From NCBI RefSeq assembly GCF_000149955.1, contig NC_030993.1:3030743-3094742 (forward strand): a stretch of 64,000 nucleotides of DNA, written 5' to 3'. Source of the DNA: Fusarium oxysporum f. sp. lycopersici 4287. Its lineage: Eukaryota > Ascomycota > Sordariomycetes > Hypocreales > Nectriaceae. Each line of letters begins with the position of its first letter. The first letter of the stretch is position 1. The notes under the pieces are model-generated. The model made no database searches. It was not told the origin of the DNA and saw only the letters and a program-made list of their open reading frames with translations. Below, in pieces: positions 11,701 through 22,627 of this stretch. Made by a program: the position numbers and the translations under genes.

Positions 11701-13841
11701 TTTCCCGCATGAAGACAGAATCACACGGCAGGTTTGGCAAAGAGAACGATCGTTGGGGTTTCAATACCACATCCACTATTCGGGTTACCGGTCGACACAT
11801 GGTTAATGTCTGGAGGGCAATGCGAGGAGAACTCAATCTTCTCCAATACACCATGGAGAATGTCGTCTGGCACCTGCTCCATCGAAGAATACCTCATTAT
11901 TCTTGGCAGTCCTTGACAAATTGGTACAAGGGCGGAAAGCATAGAGAGCTCAACAGGATGTTGAGATACTACCAGAACCGCACAAAGATCGATCTTGAGA
12001 TTCTCGACGCCAACGAACTGGTTTCGAGAACCAGCGAGCAGGCACGACTTCTGGGCGTGGACTTCTTCTCAGTCTTCTCCCGAGGATCGCAATTCAAGGT
12101 AGAGTCGATCATGTTCAGAATTGCCAAACCAGAGAACTTCCTACTTGTTTCACCGAATCGCAAGCAAGTTGGTGGCCAGAACGCTCTGGAATGTCTACCA
12201 CTTGTCATGGAGCCACAGAGCGCTTTCTATAATAGTCCTCTTCTGGTTCTTGACTTCCAGAGTTTATACCCGAGTGTCATGATCGCTTACAACTACTGTT
12301 ATTCAACCTTCTTGGGACGAGTCACCGACTGGAGGGGTATGAACAAAATGGGTTTTACTGAGTATAAGCGCCAGAAAGGTCTTCTTGCCCTTCTGGAGGA
12401 CTATATCAACATTGCTCCAAATGGTATGATGTATGCAAAGACAGAAATCCGCAAGTCACTTTTAGCCAAGATGCTGACTGAGATCCTGGAAACTCGAGTC
12501 ATGGTGAAGAGTGGCATGAAGCAAGACAAGGATGATAAAACCCTGCAACAGCTTCTAAACAACAGACAGCTTGCTCTCAAACTGCTCGCCAACGTCACTT
12601 ATGGTTACACTTCAGCGTCATTCTCCGGCCGTATGCCATGCTCCGAGATTGCGGACAGCATTGTACAAACCGGCAGAGAAACTCTTGAACGAGCGATTGC
12701 TTATATCCACTCTGTTGAGAAATGGGGCGCCGAAGTCGTCTATGGCGATACTGACAGTCTTTTCATCTATCTGAAGGGCCGAACAAAAGATGAGGCTTTC
12801 GATATCGGTAATGAGATTTCCAAGGCAATTACCGAAATGAACCCTCGACCCATCAAACTCAAATTTGAGAAAGTCTATCATCCCTGCGTTCTCCTCGCCA
12901 AGAAACGTTATGTCGGTTACAAATATGAGAGCAAAGATCAGGTGAAGCCCGAGTTCGATGCCAAGGGAATCGAGACTGTCCGTCGTGACGGTACACCCGC
13001 GGAGCAAAAGATCGAGGAAAAGGCCCTTCGTCTACTGTTCGAGACTGCGGATCTCAGTCAGGTCAAAGATTACTTCCAGAAGCAATGTCAGAAGATCATG
13101 CGCAACAATGTTTCGGTACAAGACTTTTGCTTTGCCAAAGAAGTGCGTCTGGGTACATACTCTGACAAAGGTGCACCACCTGCAGGAGCTCTCATCAGCA
13201 CAAAACGTATGCTTCAAGATGCTCGCGCAGAACCGCAATATGGTGAGAGAGTTCCATACGTTGTTATCACTGGTGCTCCAGGAGCGCGACTCATTGACCG
13301 ATGCGTTGCGCCCGAGGAGCTTCTGAGTAACCCTCACTGGCAGCTCGATGCCGAATACTATATCTCGAAGAATTTGATTCCTCCTCTGGACCGTATCTTC
13401 AACCTTGTGGGCGCAAACGTACGCCAGTGGTACGATGAGATGCCCAAAGTGCAGCGTATTTACCACGCAACTACGCTCGGTAAGAAGAAGACAACGCTTG
13501 AATCCTACATGAAATCCACAAATTGTCTCGTGTGTGGTCTCAAGTTCTCTCAGGAAGACAATGCTCTTTGTCCATCCTGCCGCAAGAACGTTCCCTCATC
13601 TCTTCTTACACTCCAGACACGACTCACAACCGAGGAACGTCGTCTTCAAGAAGTACTCTCGCTCTGTCGCAGCTGTTCTGGCCTCGGACCTATTGAGGAC
13701 GTTCAGTGTGATAGCAAGGATTGTCCTGTGTTTTGGACACGCATGAGGCAGGCTAGCAAGACGAAGGGACAGCGCAATGCAAGTCAACCTGTGATACAGT
13801 CGTTGGTGGACAGTGTGGAGAAACTGTCATTGGAGTGGTGA
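8708..13841 (+). CDS. REV3: DNA polymerase zeta catalytic subunit Rev3
   Basis: Family B polymerase that extends primers past DNA lesions in error-prone translesion synthesis. Two exons: 8708-8942 and 8992-13841, joined across a 49 nt intron (GTTCGT to ATCTAG) so that DE is followed by VGAYIYR; 1694 residues. The N-terminal Rev3 domain (about 1-220) includes HGAFPYLYVEYEG and LSIDHALAVSYRRDQ. A long disordered middle follows. The polymerase core has motif A (LDFQSLYPSVM, about 1163), motif B (QLALKLLANVTYGYTSASF) and motif C (VYGDTDSLF, about 1329). The C-terminus has two cysteine clusters (CLVCGLKF...CPSC, then CRSC...CDSKDCPVFW) for a zinc site and the Fe-S/Rev7-Pol31 docking site. The exonuclease I position reads SLEVHV instead of the D-x-E metal ligands, consistent with the lack of proofreading in this subfamily. 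Confidence 0.97.
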
Positions 13842-16800
13842 GGATGGAGGATTTGTAAGTGATTATGTGTTAATGACGAGGTGGTATTGTGGTTTTGTAC
13901 ATGCATTACGAGGCGTTTGGATGATAGGGTTGAGTTGGATAATGCATGAAGATCATGGGATGCAGGTAACTACCCTGCAGTTTTACTTAGTTTTACTTTT
14001 ATACACGATATCGACAACGGTTCATCGTTGAACTCGGACCTCATGAGTAAAACTGTGATTACAGCGGCTCCCTCGTACGGTACGGGTGTTGGTGCAATGG
14101 CTGTAGAGGGTTATCAGGTATTGCATATCGTATACTGGCTACTTACGTCCCTTGAAAGTCTCATTTAATAGCTAAACAATCCCAATTCAATATTTAGACT
14201 TACATGGTTGTTTTGTGACTCAACCCATACTCTATATAACTCGACTGCCACTTCTGCCTTGTTTAATTGTCGGAGCATTTCGACCGTAGATGATGTTGAA
14301 ATCAGTTCAACATGTATTGGATATCGCGGTCCTGGAGCCGTGATTCCGGCGGAGCGGTTTACCGCATCGCGGCCCCACTTGTGATTCGTCCGAACCTGAA
14401 GGGGGCCGATTGAAGATTTTTGGTCAGTCCCATTCTTATTAGACAAAAACAACGGGCGCTTCTTGTCTCAAACAATTATTCATAGATACGAAGGTGCCAA
14501 AACTGACTCAATGGAAGCGAATCATGCAGATACGACAATAACATGTGCCTATATCGTCATTTAACCCCTTGTTGAGATGTAACTCGGACCCTCCGGAACT
14601 ATTAGCTGCTGGTTAGCAAGCCAGGTTCGAAGGGCTTCGAGAGAGGCCCCTGCCAACAGTAAGGGACCGAATAGTTCACGATAGCAGCCGCTGATCATCT
14701 TGCTGTTATCTGTAGCTTGAATGGCATGCATCAGAGCCTCTCTAGCCTCTCCAGCCAAGGTGAAGGAATCACATGTCTAGAACAGCTACGGATAGAGTTC
14801 CCCAACATTAATCTGTGCACTGATCCACAACTAGATCTCAGGTACAGGTACAGGTCAGACAATCACTGACATGTGAAGCAGACCGAGATCGAGAGCAAAG
14901 CTTAAAGATCTAGATCAGGGACCAACTTGGCCAGCTCAACCTTGCTTGGATGGATTGGTTTGCGCGGCGCCTCCACATTCCCGAAGCCCAAAGACAGCCA
15001 GCCACATGGCATCGCTGATTCTGATAAAACGACCGGAGCAAAATGTGAAAAAAAGGAGACGGGGAGGGGCTGACCTGGATGAGACGAGACTAGGGCTTGG
15101 CTGGGCTCCAATGCGTTGCCAGCAAACCTCACCTCTCACCTATCTCCTCTGTATGACTCCTTGAGATAGATTGCGCGGTGTGAGGTGTGCCTGTACTGTA
15201 CGATGCGTTGTACAATGTACAGTATCCGTAAGCTCGGCTCCAATGTGGAGAAAGGAACAAGTCATTTTTGGGGTCGCGTACGGTGTTTGGTTAGCAATTG
15301 ACCCAAACACGAGTTAGCTGTCAGTGCCTAATCAAGCGCATACATACCTGTTGAGATAGAGCAAAAGGCAAGTAAAAAGGAACATCGATTTGCCACAAGA
15401 TACAACGTCTAGACCTTAGTAGCTCAGAGCTATTGATTTGAGTTGTAGAGACGTGAGTGTGCCTGAGTGAGGGCTGGCAAGATGGCAAAGATTGACCCCC
15501 AAGACCCAATCAAAAGCTTCTAGATATCAGCCAGCTCCAAGCTAGAACGTTGAAGGGGCCGAACCGCAGTGGAGGTTGCCCTTGCAGTGGAAGACTGGAT
15601 GCGTTCCGTGTGGTCTGGTGTCTGATGACTGCCAATCATGTAGATCAAGTGGCCAATATCGATGATGATCTGAGGCCAGGATGCGACCTTGACAAGCTTG
15701 ACAATTCGACAACTGACAGCCAGGCACAGCTTTGAGGGATGCCAAACATGTCCTGAGGAATTCCGTAAGGCTCCAGGTTGTATCAAGCAAATTGTGATGA
15801 GGAACAAAGATTGTAGCCGATATTTGACTAACCTCATCTTGCTCCAAAAGGCGCATAAATGGAATCTTTCGAAATTCTATGGGTTCCAACCACAAGGTAT
15901 CGATATTATGGATGTCGAACATTCCTTCTCCATAGGTACGAAACAGCTATTTGGCTGTAACACTGCCGAAGGATCAATCCATCGAACTAACTAACCCTGT
16001 ACAAAGGGTCTTCTGAACTCTGTCCGCCTGCATAGAATCAGCAGCCAACCCCATGCTGTGAATCCCCTGCCCCTGTCTGTCTCGCACATCAGCCAAGAGG
16101 AGCGTCGAGCATGAATCTCCGAGGGATGGCCGCAGAGAGACCGCCGAAGTCTGCTAGAAACAAGAAAGTGTATCAAAGTCTTGCACTACTGAGGTGGCTT
16201 AGTGACTCCATCCATGATATCAAATTGATGTAGATTCCTTGACAACTTTAAACAAATGTTTGTTGATCATATCGTCCGTGTCCCCGTTGTTGGTCTTCCC
16301 GCCGGTCCGGTCTCTGCCGCAACGCCCCGTCCCTTGGTAACAACAGAAGCAAATTCACATACTAACAGGCGATTTTCGTCGGCTGAGACAGTGGAATGCT
16401 TGTAAAATCATATCAGCAGCAATACAGTAGTAATAGCCGTAATATCGCCACGAGCTGCAATCTAATCGACGGAACGCAGCTAATAAGTCGCCTACGGCCG
16501 AATCATGGCTTGCTTGTTCTGTGTAAGACCGAAATATGTCTGCAAGACACGGTCCATTTGGGGAAATGCACTCCCGTCTCAGTAGGTCACCGATTCCATT
16601 TCCAGCCATTCCAGCTCACGGAGGAGGGAAGGTCAACATTCAGCATCCGATCCAATTCAGCCCAATTGGATATCCATTACAGGGGGTCACACCAGGTGCT
16701 TCAGAAGTTCAATGCGCTGCACTACAGGGGGCCCGACGCTGTAAGGCGAGGTGCCAGGCGCCCCATGACCCATTCCTAGAGGAGACAAGAATACTTGAGA

Positions 16801-17724
16801 CCTTTATCCTAATAAGTGACAAAAATAAATAATAACACCTCTGCTAAGCTCATACTAAGCTTACCTAAATACTTTTATCATTAAGAGCGAGGTCCTAAGC
16901 TTTTTTGCTCTCTGAGGCCATTGGGCCCAATGGTGGCCTGCTACCACGTCTAGCACGTCCACTAGACAGCAACTTATTACCGGCAAGGCGACCCTCCCCA
17001 CATCTTCCCTGGTCTTTTCGCGGCACGCGCACCTCCTTCCCCTCCCCGGGCAGCAAGAACGGATACTTTTGGGGGGTGGCAGGTACCGACCCGAACTTGG
17101 CTTTGGCGCAGGAACGAATCATCAATGTCACCGTCTTTTCTCTAATTTGCTCCTACCTCGTTTTGACTCATTTCCATACCCCATATGAACTTGCCATCTC
17201 TCCACCTCCAAATTTATTGCTCCTCTCTCCAATTTCTATCTTATGTCAATTTCGATATCATATAACAACACGCCTTTTTGCGCTACCTGAGCTTATCATC
17301 GCACAGCGCAAACAATACGTAGCCCTCCCACTCCCGCTACAACCTTCTTCAAGATAAAGGGTCCTGTGCCTTGCGCTTGGCGGGTCCCATTTGCGTCATA
17401 CCTAGATCTCGAACTCGCCCAACATCCCTTGAATTAGGTCTCGGATTTGGTCTCATATTCCCTCTCGAGTCAGTAAAAAGGAAAGAGACAATCATAACAT
17501 AAACCAATTCCTCTCACTTCGCCTTCCTCGACTTTTTCCAACCTCGAATTTGATTTCATCTCGACGACTTTAACGACCAGGAACGACTTGCATCAGCACC
17601 AAGTTTTAGGAAATCGACTAGAACAACTTCAAACGCCCTATGCCTTCCTAACGAAAAATCGATCCCACACTACTCCTCCGATTTATTCCACGCTCCACAG
17701 TGACAGACCTTCAGCACGCCTTCC
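13842..17724. other. Intergenic 3.9 kb between REV3 and the coiled-coil gene
   Basis: No gene I can support. It starts with the REV3 3' UTR. A few minus-strand ORFs have protein-like composition (14573-14750, 15991-16160, 16355-16609), but none has a start, a recognisable domain or a complete splice path. From about 17130 to 17724 the sequence is CT-rich, as expected of the promoter and long 5' leader of the next gene. A 16 nt perfect palindrome made of two opposed CCAAT boxes lies at 16918-16933. Confidence 0.5.
16918..16933. promoter_or_regulatory. Palindromic double CCAAT box
   Basis: CCATTGGGCCCAATGG is a perfect inverted repeat that puts one CCAAT pentamer on each strand, about 800 bp before the next start codon. 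CCAAT is the target of the HAP/CBC complex; function here is inference. Confidence 0.35.
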
Positions 17725-19737
17725 ATGATCATGGCTGCGAGGTTCACGCCCGAGGCTTTTCTGCCATCGGGCGCCTACGACTCTGATGTTTTTCTTTCCC
17801 TGAATAGCCATCTCCCTTATCGCAATACGTCCAGTATTCCGTCTCCGCCCAACTCGTATCCTCGAGCTGGAACCCTTCGTCATCAATATCCACAACACTA
17901 TCTAAACCCATGTCAACCGCAAAACCAAGATTATAGCCAGAGTCAATTTCAACGCGGCCGAATACCCCCCGCGAGCACCCTGCCACTTCAGCACAAAGAT
18001 TCATCTCCTCTCTCACTAGAGTCTTTAAGGGCAGCTCAATCTGTTCCGCCGAGCTATCGACCATTTCCTCAGCAAACCGAATCTTTCGACACTTTCGACG
18101 CTCGTCCCGCGACTGTATCTCCCACTCACGGAGGCCCGCCTCCCGTTCCAGAATTCCGCTTTCCGGCATCATCTACAGCTCCTCTGCCCAACGTTTCCTC
18201 GTCTTCCGGACTCGTTGGTGCATCCCTCTCAAGATCTGTTTCGGCAGACGCAGTGGCTGCCTCTCAATCATCAGTGCACGTGGTTCAACGCCTCGTGCAG
18301 CAGAACCAATTGATCCGTGAAGCCTGGGAAGCGGAGCGGAATCATCTCGAAGCTAATCGGCGACGAGCTGAAGAGGTCTATCAAGAAGAGCGGATCATCA
18401 TGGATGAGGTCCGGGATAGCTGGGAGGCCGAGAAGGAGGGCATGGCCCGAGAAATCGAAGAACTCAAAGAACGCGTCCATCGACTTGAAGGAGAGAACAG
18501 TGCACTCAAGGCTGTCACAGCGCAGAGTATTCAGGTTACGGGCGTGGTATCGCCTCTCGCGAGTCAGCGTGGCGGAAGCGGTGAGGGCTCCATGGACAGT
18601 TCCTACTTCCAAGCTCCACCAGGACGACTCGCGTCAAGGGGACAAAATCCGACCATTCCAACTGGTCTGTCCATGTCCGATGCGTCATCTCTTCCACCTG
18701 GTCTTGATGGAGCATCTCGTCGACCTCACTATTTCCAGTCAAGCAGCGCTCGAGTATCTCCCACAACACAGCCCGAATCATCACCTTTTATCCCCCTCGA
18801 CCCCAGGATGCAGACACAGAACCCAGTGGCCAAGGACTTCCTATCGTCCCCTACAGAGGACGTTGCCACTCCTGTTCCAGTCATTGATGTTCAAGAAATC
18901 GACCCTAAGTTGGAAGGTATCCCACTCAAGGCCACTGCGGTCCAGAAGCCCACATTCGCCGCCGGCGCATCTCCCCCCGAAAACCCGGCATCCCCTGTAG
19001 CATCCCCTCCTGGTCCCGTCGCTCGAAGCCCAGAGCAGTCCCGACGCCCCACGAATGCCCGGGCCTCTTCCAAGGAATATACGTTGCAAGCTCTCTCTGC
19101 TGTCGAGTCTCGACGGCTAACAATGCATGCTGGCCATACACCCAATCATTCCCTGTCATTGTTCCCTAAAGTCAATCCGACTGACCCAGGTTCCATCATT
19201 GGCGAGGCCGCCACGCCTACCGTTGAGTCTGTCATCAATCTGGATGCAGCTGTGGTCGCGGAAGAGGAGAAGAATGACAGCCTATCGGTACCTGTGCAAT
19301 CTGATAGGCGCGATTCCAAGGTGTCTTTTATATCTGTTACAGAAGAGCTTGACCCAAACGCACCAGATCTCATGATGGAACCTAGTGGCGGCGACAAAGC
19401 TCTCAAGGGACCATTGATGTTAAGAAACATGCCAGCCAAAGACGAGCTCTTTTTTGAAAAATTGCACGAAGCACTGGAGCCTATAAGCCAAGGACAAAAT
19501 GCTCTCCCGGCTGTGATGCAAGGTCATGGGCTAGGATCTATTGCTGGTCCATCTGGCTCCAATGCTCCCACGCATATGTCTAAACAGGCCGGTCCAGTCG
19601 GCGGGGATGGATCTGCTGACGCCCAGCGAGATGCCGATGATAGTGACGGCGAAGGCAGTGGCAAGGCTATTGAAATTGACGTTCCTCTAAAGTTGAAGAG
19701 CACGTCCAACTTTGGTGCCCCTTTTGGTGCCATGTAG
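17725..19737 (+). CDS. Uncharacterised proline/serine-rich protein with one coiled coil
   Basis: Single-exon ORF of 670 residues (668 if the second Met, two codons later, is used). I do not recognise a named family. Residues 1-180 are rich in Pro, Ser and Gln and look disordered. A strongly charged coiled coil runs from about 183 to 263 (QQNQLIREAWEAERNHLEAN... to VHRLEGENSALKAV). The rest is disordered, with many SP/TP sites that could be phosphorylated. An acidic stretch (DADDSDGEGSG) precedes the end, PLKLKSTSNFGAPFGAM, whose compact non-repetitive form suggests a short conserved motif. There is no signal peptide or membrane segment. The CT-rich leader and full-length ORF argue for a real gene. 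A cytoskeletal or signalling scaffold is possible but unproven. Confidence 0.85.
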   Translation: MIMAARFTPEAFLPSGAYDSDVFLSLNSHLPYRNTSSIPSPPNSYPRAGTLRHQYPQHYLNPCQPQNQDYSQSQFQRGRIPPASTLPLQHKDSSPLSLESLRAAQSVPPSYRPFPQQTESFDTFDARPATVSPTHGGPPPVPEFRFPASSTAPLPNVSSSSGLVGASLSRSVSADAVAASQSSVHVVQRLVQQNQLIREAWEAERNHLEANRRRAEEVYQEERIIMDEVRDSWEAEKEGMAREIEELKERVHRLEGENSALKAVTAQSIQVTGVVSPLASQRGGSGEGSMDSSYFQAPPGRLASRGQNPTIPTGLSMSDASSLPPGLDGASRRPHYFQSSSARVSPTTQPESSPFIPLDPRMQTQNPVAKDFLSSPTEDVATPVPVIDVQEIDPKLEGIPLKATAVQKPTFAAGASPPENPASPVASPPGPVARSPEQSRRPTNARASSKEYTLQALSAVESRRLTMHAGHTPNHSLSLFPKVNPTDPGSIIGEAATPTVESVINLDAAVVAEEEKNDSLSVPVQSDRRDSKVSFISVTEELDPNAPDLMMEPSGGDKALKGPLMLRNMPAKDELFFEKLHEALEPISQGQNALPAVMQGHGLGSIAGPSGSNAPTHMSKQAGPVGGDGSADAQRDADDSDGEGSGKAIEIDVPLKLKSTSNFGAPFGAM

Positions 19738-20824
19738 GACGGCATCCAAGGAGCCACAAGTTATCGAGCTTGCAGCTCGAGCTTGTGCAACCAGGTTCCA
19801 CCGTCTTCGCCGCAAGATTCGGAGCGTTCTCAAGCATCCCCTTGACGTCTTACTCACGATGATGAAATGTTTTCGCGTTGAATGCCTATTGAGCGGTCTT
19901 GAACGCACGTCACGATTTATATGTCTGTCGAATTTGCGAACTGTCTTTTCACCTTGGGTTGAGTTTTCAATCAGGTTCAACGGCAAGCGAGCGCACAAGC
20001 GGTTTTATGGGACAAGGGATAAAAAAAGGATGCACATTTATAGAACAGGAGTATAGGGGGACTGGTTATTATACCTTTTGCGTTTTGTTTTATTGGGAAT
20101 CGCGGATTCTACAACATTATTGTCGCAATAGCGGTAAACAGTGACGCGTTTATGAGCTTATGACAGGAAGGCAGGCTCACTTGGAATTGTTTTATGCAAG
20201 TTGGAACATTGGTGGAGGTCTGTGTTTGAATACCCTGAATGATAGGAAGTCAGTGTCGGAATCGGATGGAGGACTTGGGCGAAAATGGGAAAATGGGAGT
20301 TGTCTGGAGCAAGGCTTCATCTTCCGGGTTTCGTGGAACAACATGAAGGTCTGGGTCGTAACAAAGGGAGTTGAGGATACATTCACCAGTAGATATTAAG
20401 GAAATCGCCTGTGGGCAATAAGGCATTCTTTTTTCATCGGTTCGGTATCTCTGCTGTGACTTGTTTTTCACAATCTTCCTTGATGGCCCCTTTTGTTCAA
20501 AGGCTCGACCAATGTTCCTATCTTCTCTGAGTCATGACATACATAGTACCGCGTGTCAAGTTGTATATCATCAAAATATTAAAAGGGTGACAGTCACCAG
20601 GCTGACACATTCAAGTAAGTAGGCATACTGTAGATACCGTTCCGTGTATTCATGCTGGAAGTAAAAAAATCTACACTGTCTGAATACAGTCGCTACCACA
20701 GAAGATCTTAACAATCGAACACCGTCAACGCCTATTCTCCTGATATAGTGATTCCCAATCCATACTTTCTTGACCATCTGTATCTCTTGACCACAAATCT
20801 AACCTTGGTCATTGTTTCACCTGA
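19738..20824. other. Convergent 3' region before ATG3
   Basis: About 1.1 kb holding the 3' ends of the coiled-coil gene and of ATG3. Only short ORFs of noisy composition are present; no RNA gene or repeat was recognised. Confidence 0.5.
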
Positions 20825-21970
20825 TTAGACACCCATGGTGAAATCGTGCTCGATACCAGGTGTCACACTGGCCATGAACTAGAAATAAGGTTAGGAAACG
20901 GAGAACAATTCCACGCAACATGGATAGACGCACCTTGAGGAACACAACTAGGTACTGATCCACTCGGATAGCAACCTCTTGATCATCGATCTCGGTCTCC
21001 TGGACCTCCTCCCACTCATCCTTGTCCGCTGCTTCCTGAGCGCCCTTAACATCCAACTTTCCAATCTCATCTACCAGACCTTCCATGCCAGAGGGTGTCT
21101 GGCTGTTACCGGCACGAAGCTTCTCACGACGCAGGCGAAGAGCGGCGTCGGCACGGTCGAGTAGTGTCTTCATGACTGAGGCGTGCTTGCAAGGATGTAC
21201 TGAAGCCATCTTAATATTGTTGGCGAAGAAGGGGAAGTCCTCAAGTGTCACTGTCTTGTCCTTGTAGTCGCCGACAATGTCCTCTGTCATGTCGTTAGGG
21301 GGGAGCGGCTGGCCGCTGGCAAGATAGCCTGAGAGATACAGACGGGGTGTTCGGTAGTAGGGGGAGTACATGATGTAGAGAGTGTATGTACGGTGAGCGC
21401 TGCTAGTTGTTAGTAATCTTCCTGAAACGCAAACTGTATTGCATACCTGTTCTTGGAATCGGCGCTAGAATCACGGATGATAGCCTCATCGTCGTCTTCA
21501 TCCTCCATGTCTGGGATCTCATCATCATCCTCGACAACCTCTCGATCACCGACATTTCCGGAATCATCCACCGTCCTCACCTCCTTGACCTTCAGCGGCT
21601 GGGAACTAGCCAGACCACCGGTCCTCAGCCAACCATCCTCGTCGTCGCCAGTAGCGCCCTTGAAGTCGTCGCCATCGTTCACAAGAGCTTCCTCATGGCC
21701 TGCATCACCCGCAAAGTCGTCGTTTAGGCGTCGGTGGCAGGGAACGTTGCGTGTCACGAGGAACTGCTTTCCGGGAGGAAGATGGCTCACTCGCTGCTCA
21801 GGAGAGTCGGCATCGCCCCAAGACCAGGTCGGGAACTTGTACACAAGGTAGTCGCCCGCAGCGAGGAACTCTTCTGGTGTGATTTGACCGGTCTGGCGGA
21901 AGGTTGACTTGTGAGAGACGGGTGTATAACGATCCCGTAGGGTGTTGACTGTGGAGTAGATGTAATTCAT
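20825..21970 (-). CDS. ATG3: Autophagy-related protein 3 (Atg3), E2-like enzyme for Atg8 lipidation
   Basis: Transfers Atg8 from Atg7 to phosphatidylethanolamine during autophagosome formation. Three exons: 21447-21970, 20934-21399 and 20825-20878, giving 347 residues. Donors are GTATGC and GTGCGT; acceptors are TAGCAG (after ACTAAC) and TTCTAG. The N-terminal helix [15 protein letters not shown] is the membrane-sensing segment, followed by [17 protein letters not shown]. The acidic flexible loop ([16 protein letters not shown]) is the family's insertion. The catalytic cysteine is in [10 protein letters not shown], and the last exon encodes [17 protein letters not shown], the conserved end. 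Nothing suggests a defect. Confidence 0.97.
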
Positions 21971-22627
21971 GATGGCTTCGTTTCGTCTCGGTTCGCTCGT
22001 TCGATAGATATGATGTCTGTTGATGTTCAAGAAGTCGGAAAGATAAGCTTGTCGTAGAGTAGACTCAGGCGCTGTATCGCTGAAAGGATGCGGGGTTGAG
22101 ATTCTGTATAAGCTTGGTGGGGATACAAAGAAGTCAAAGTTCAAAAGAATAAAAAAAGTCTTTGGAATACTTTGTCGTTTCTCCGTCACGTCTGCCTGAA
22201 AAGAGAGGGAGAATGACTGATAAAGAAAGACAAATATGTTGAGCTGCCTGAGTAATAGACTTCACTGGTGAGGCGATCACATGGAGGTGTATGCCTGGAC
22301 CCCTCATTGGCCGTGACGTGGGGGACAGCCACTCAGAGTTGGGGGAGCTCGACTGAAGCGGGTACGGAGCTGGGCTTATCTTATCAGCATGCACGTCATC
22401 TTCCAGAAGCTTTGCTCACGTGTATACCATGAGCCTCTCCTAGGAAGATGAGAGTAAGTCTGGTGCTTGGATCACAAGGACAAGAGAAGCAGAATTAGCC
22501 ATGGTCAGTAAATTTGTATAAAGTGATCAAGTGCTCCATTCGGGATATCGTGGTATCTTTTCTTCTTCAAAACGGTTTTTTTTTTAGAAATACATGTCTA
22601 AGCCCAAGCCCAAGCCCAGCCCAATGC
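21971..22627. promoter_or_regulatory. ATG3 upstream region and CWC24 3' region
   Basis: About 650 bp. The left part is the ATG3 promoter and leader. An E-box CACGTG lies at 22417-22422, about 450 bp upstream of the ATG3 start. No gene is visible. Confidence 0.45.

Noticed and set aside
18317..19000. 227-codon ORF inside the coiled-coil gene
   Set aside because: Out-of-frame shadow rich in Arg, His and Ser; the main frame is longer and contains the coiled coil.
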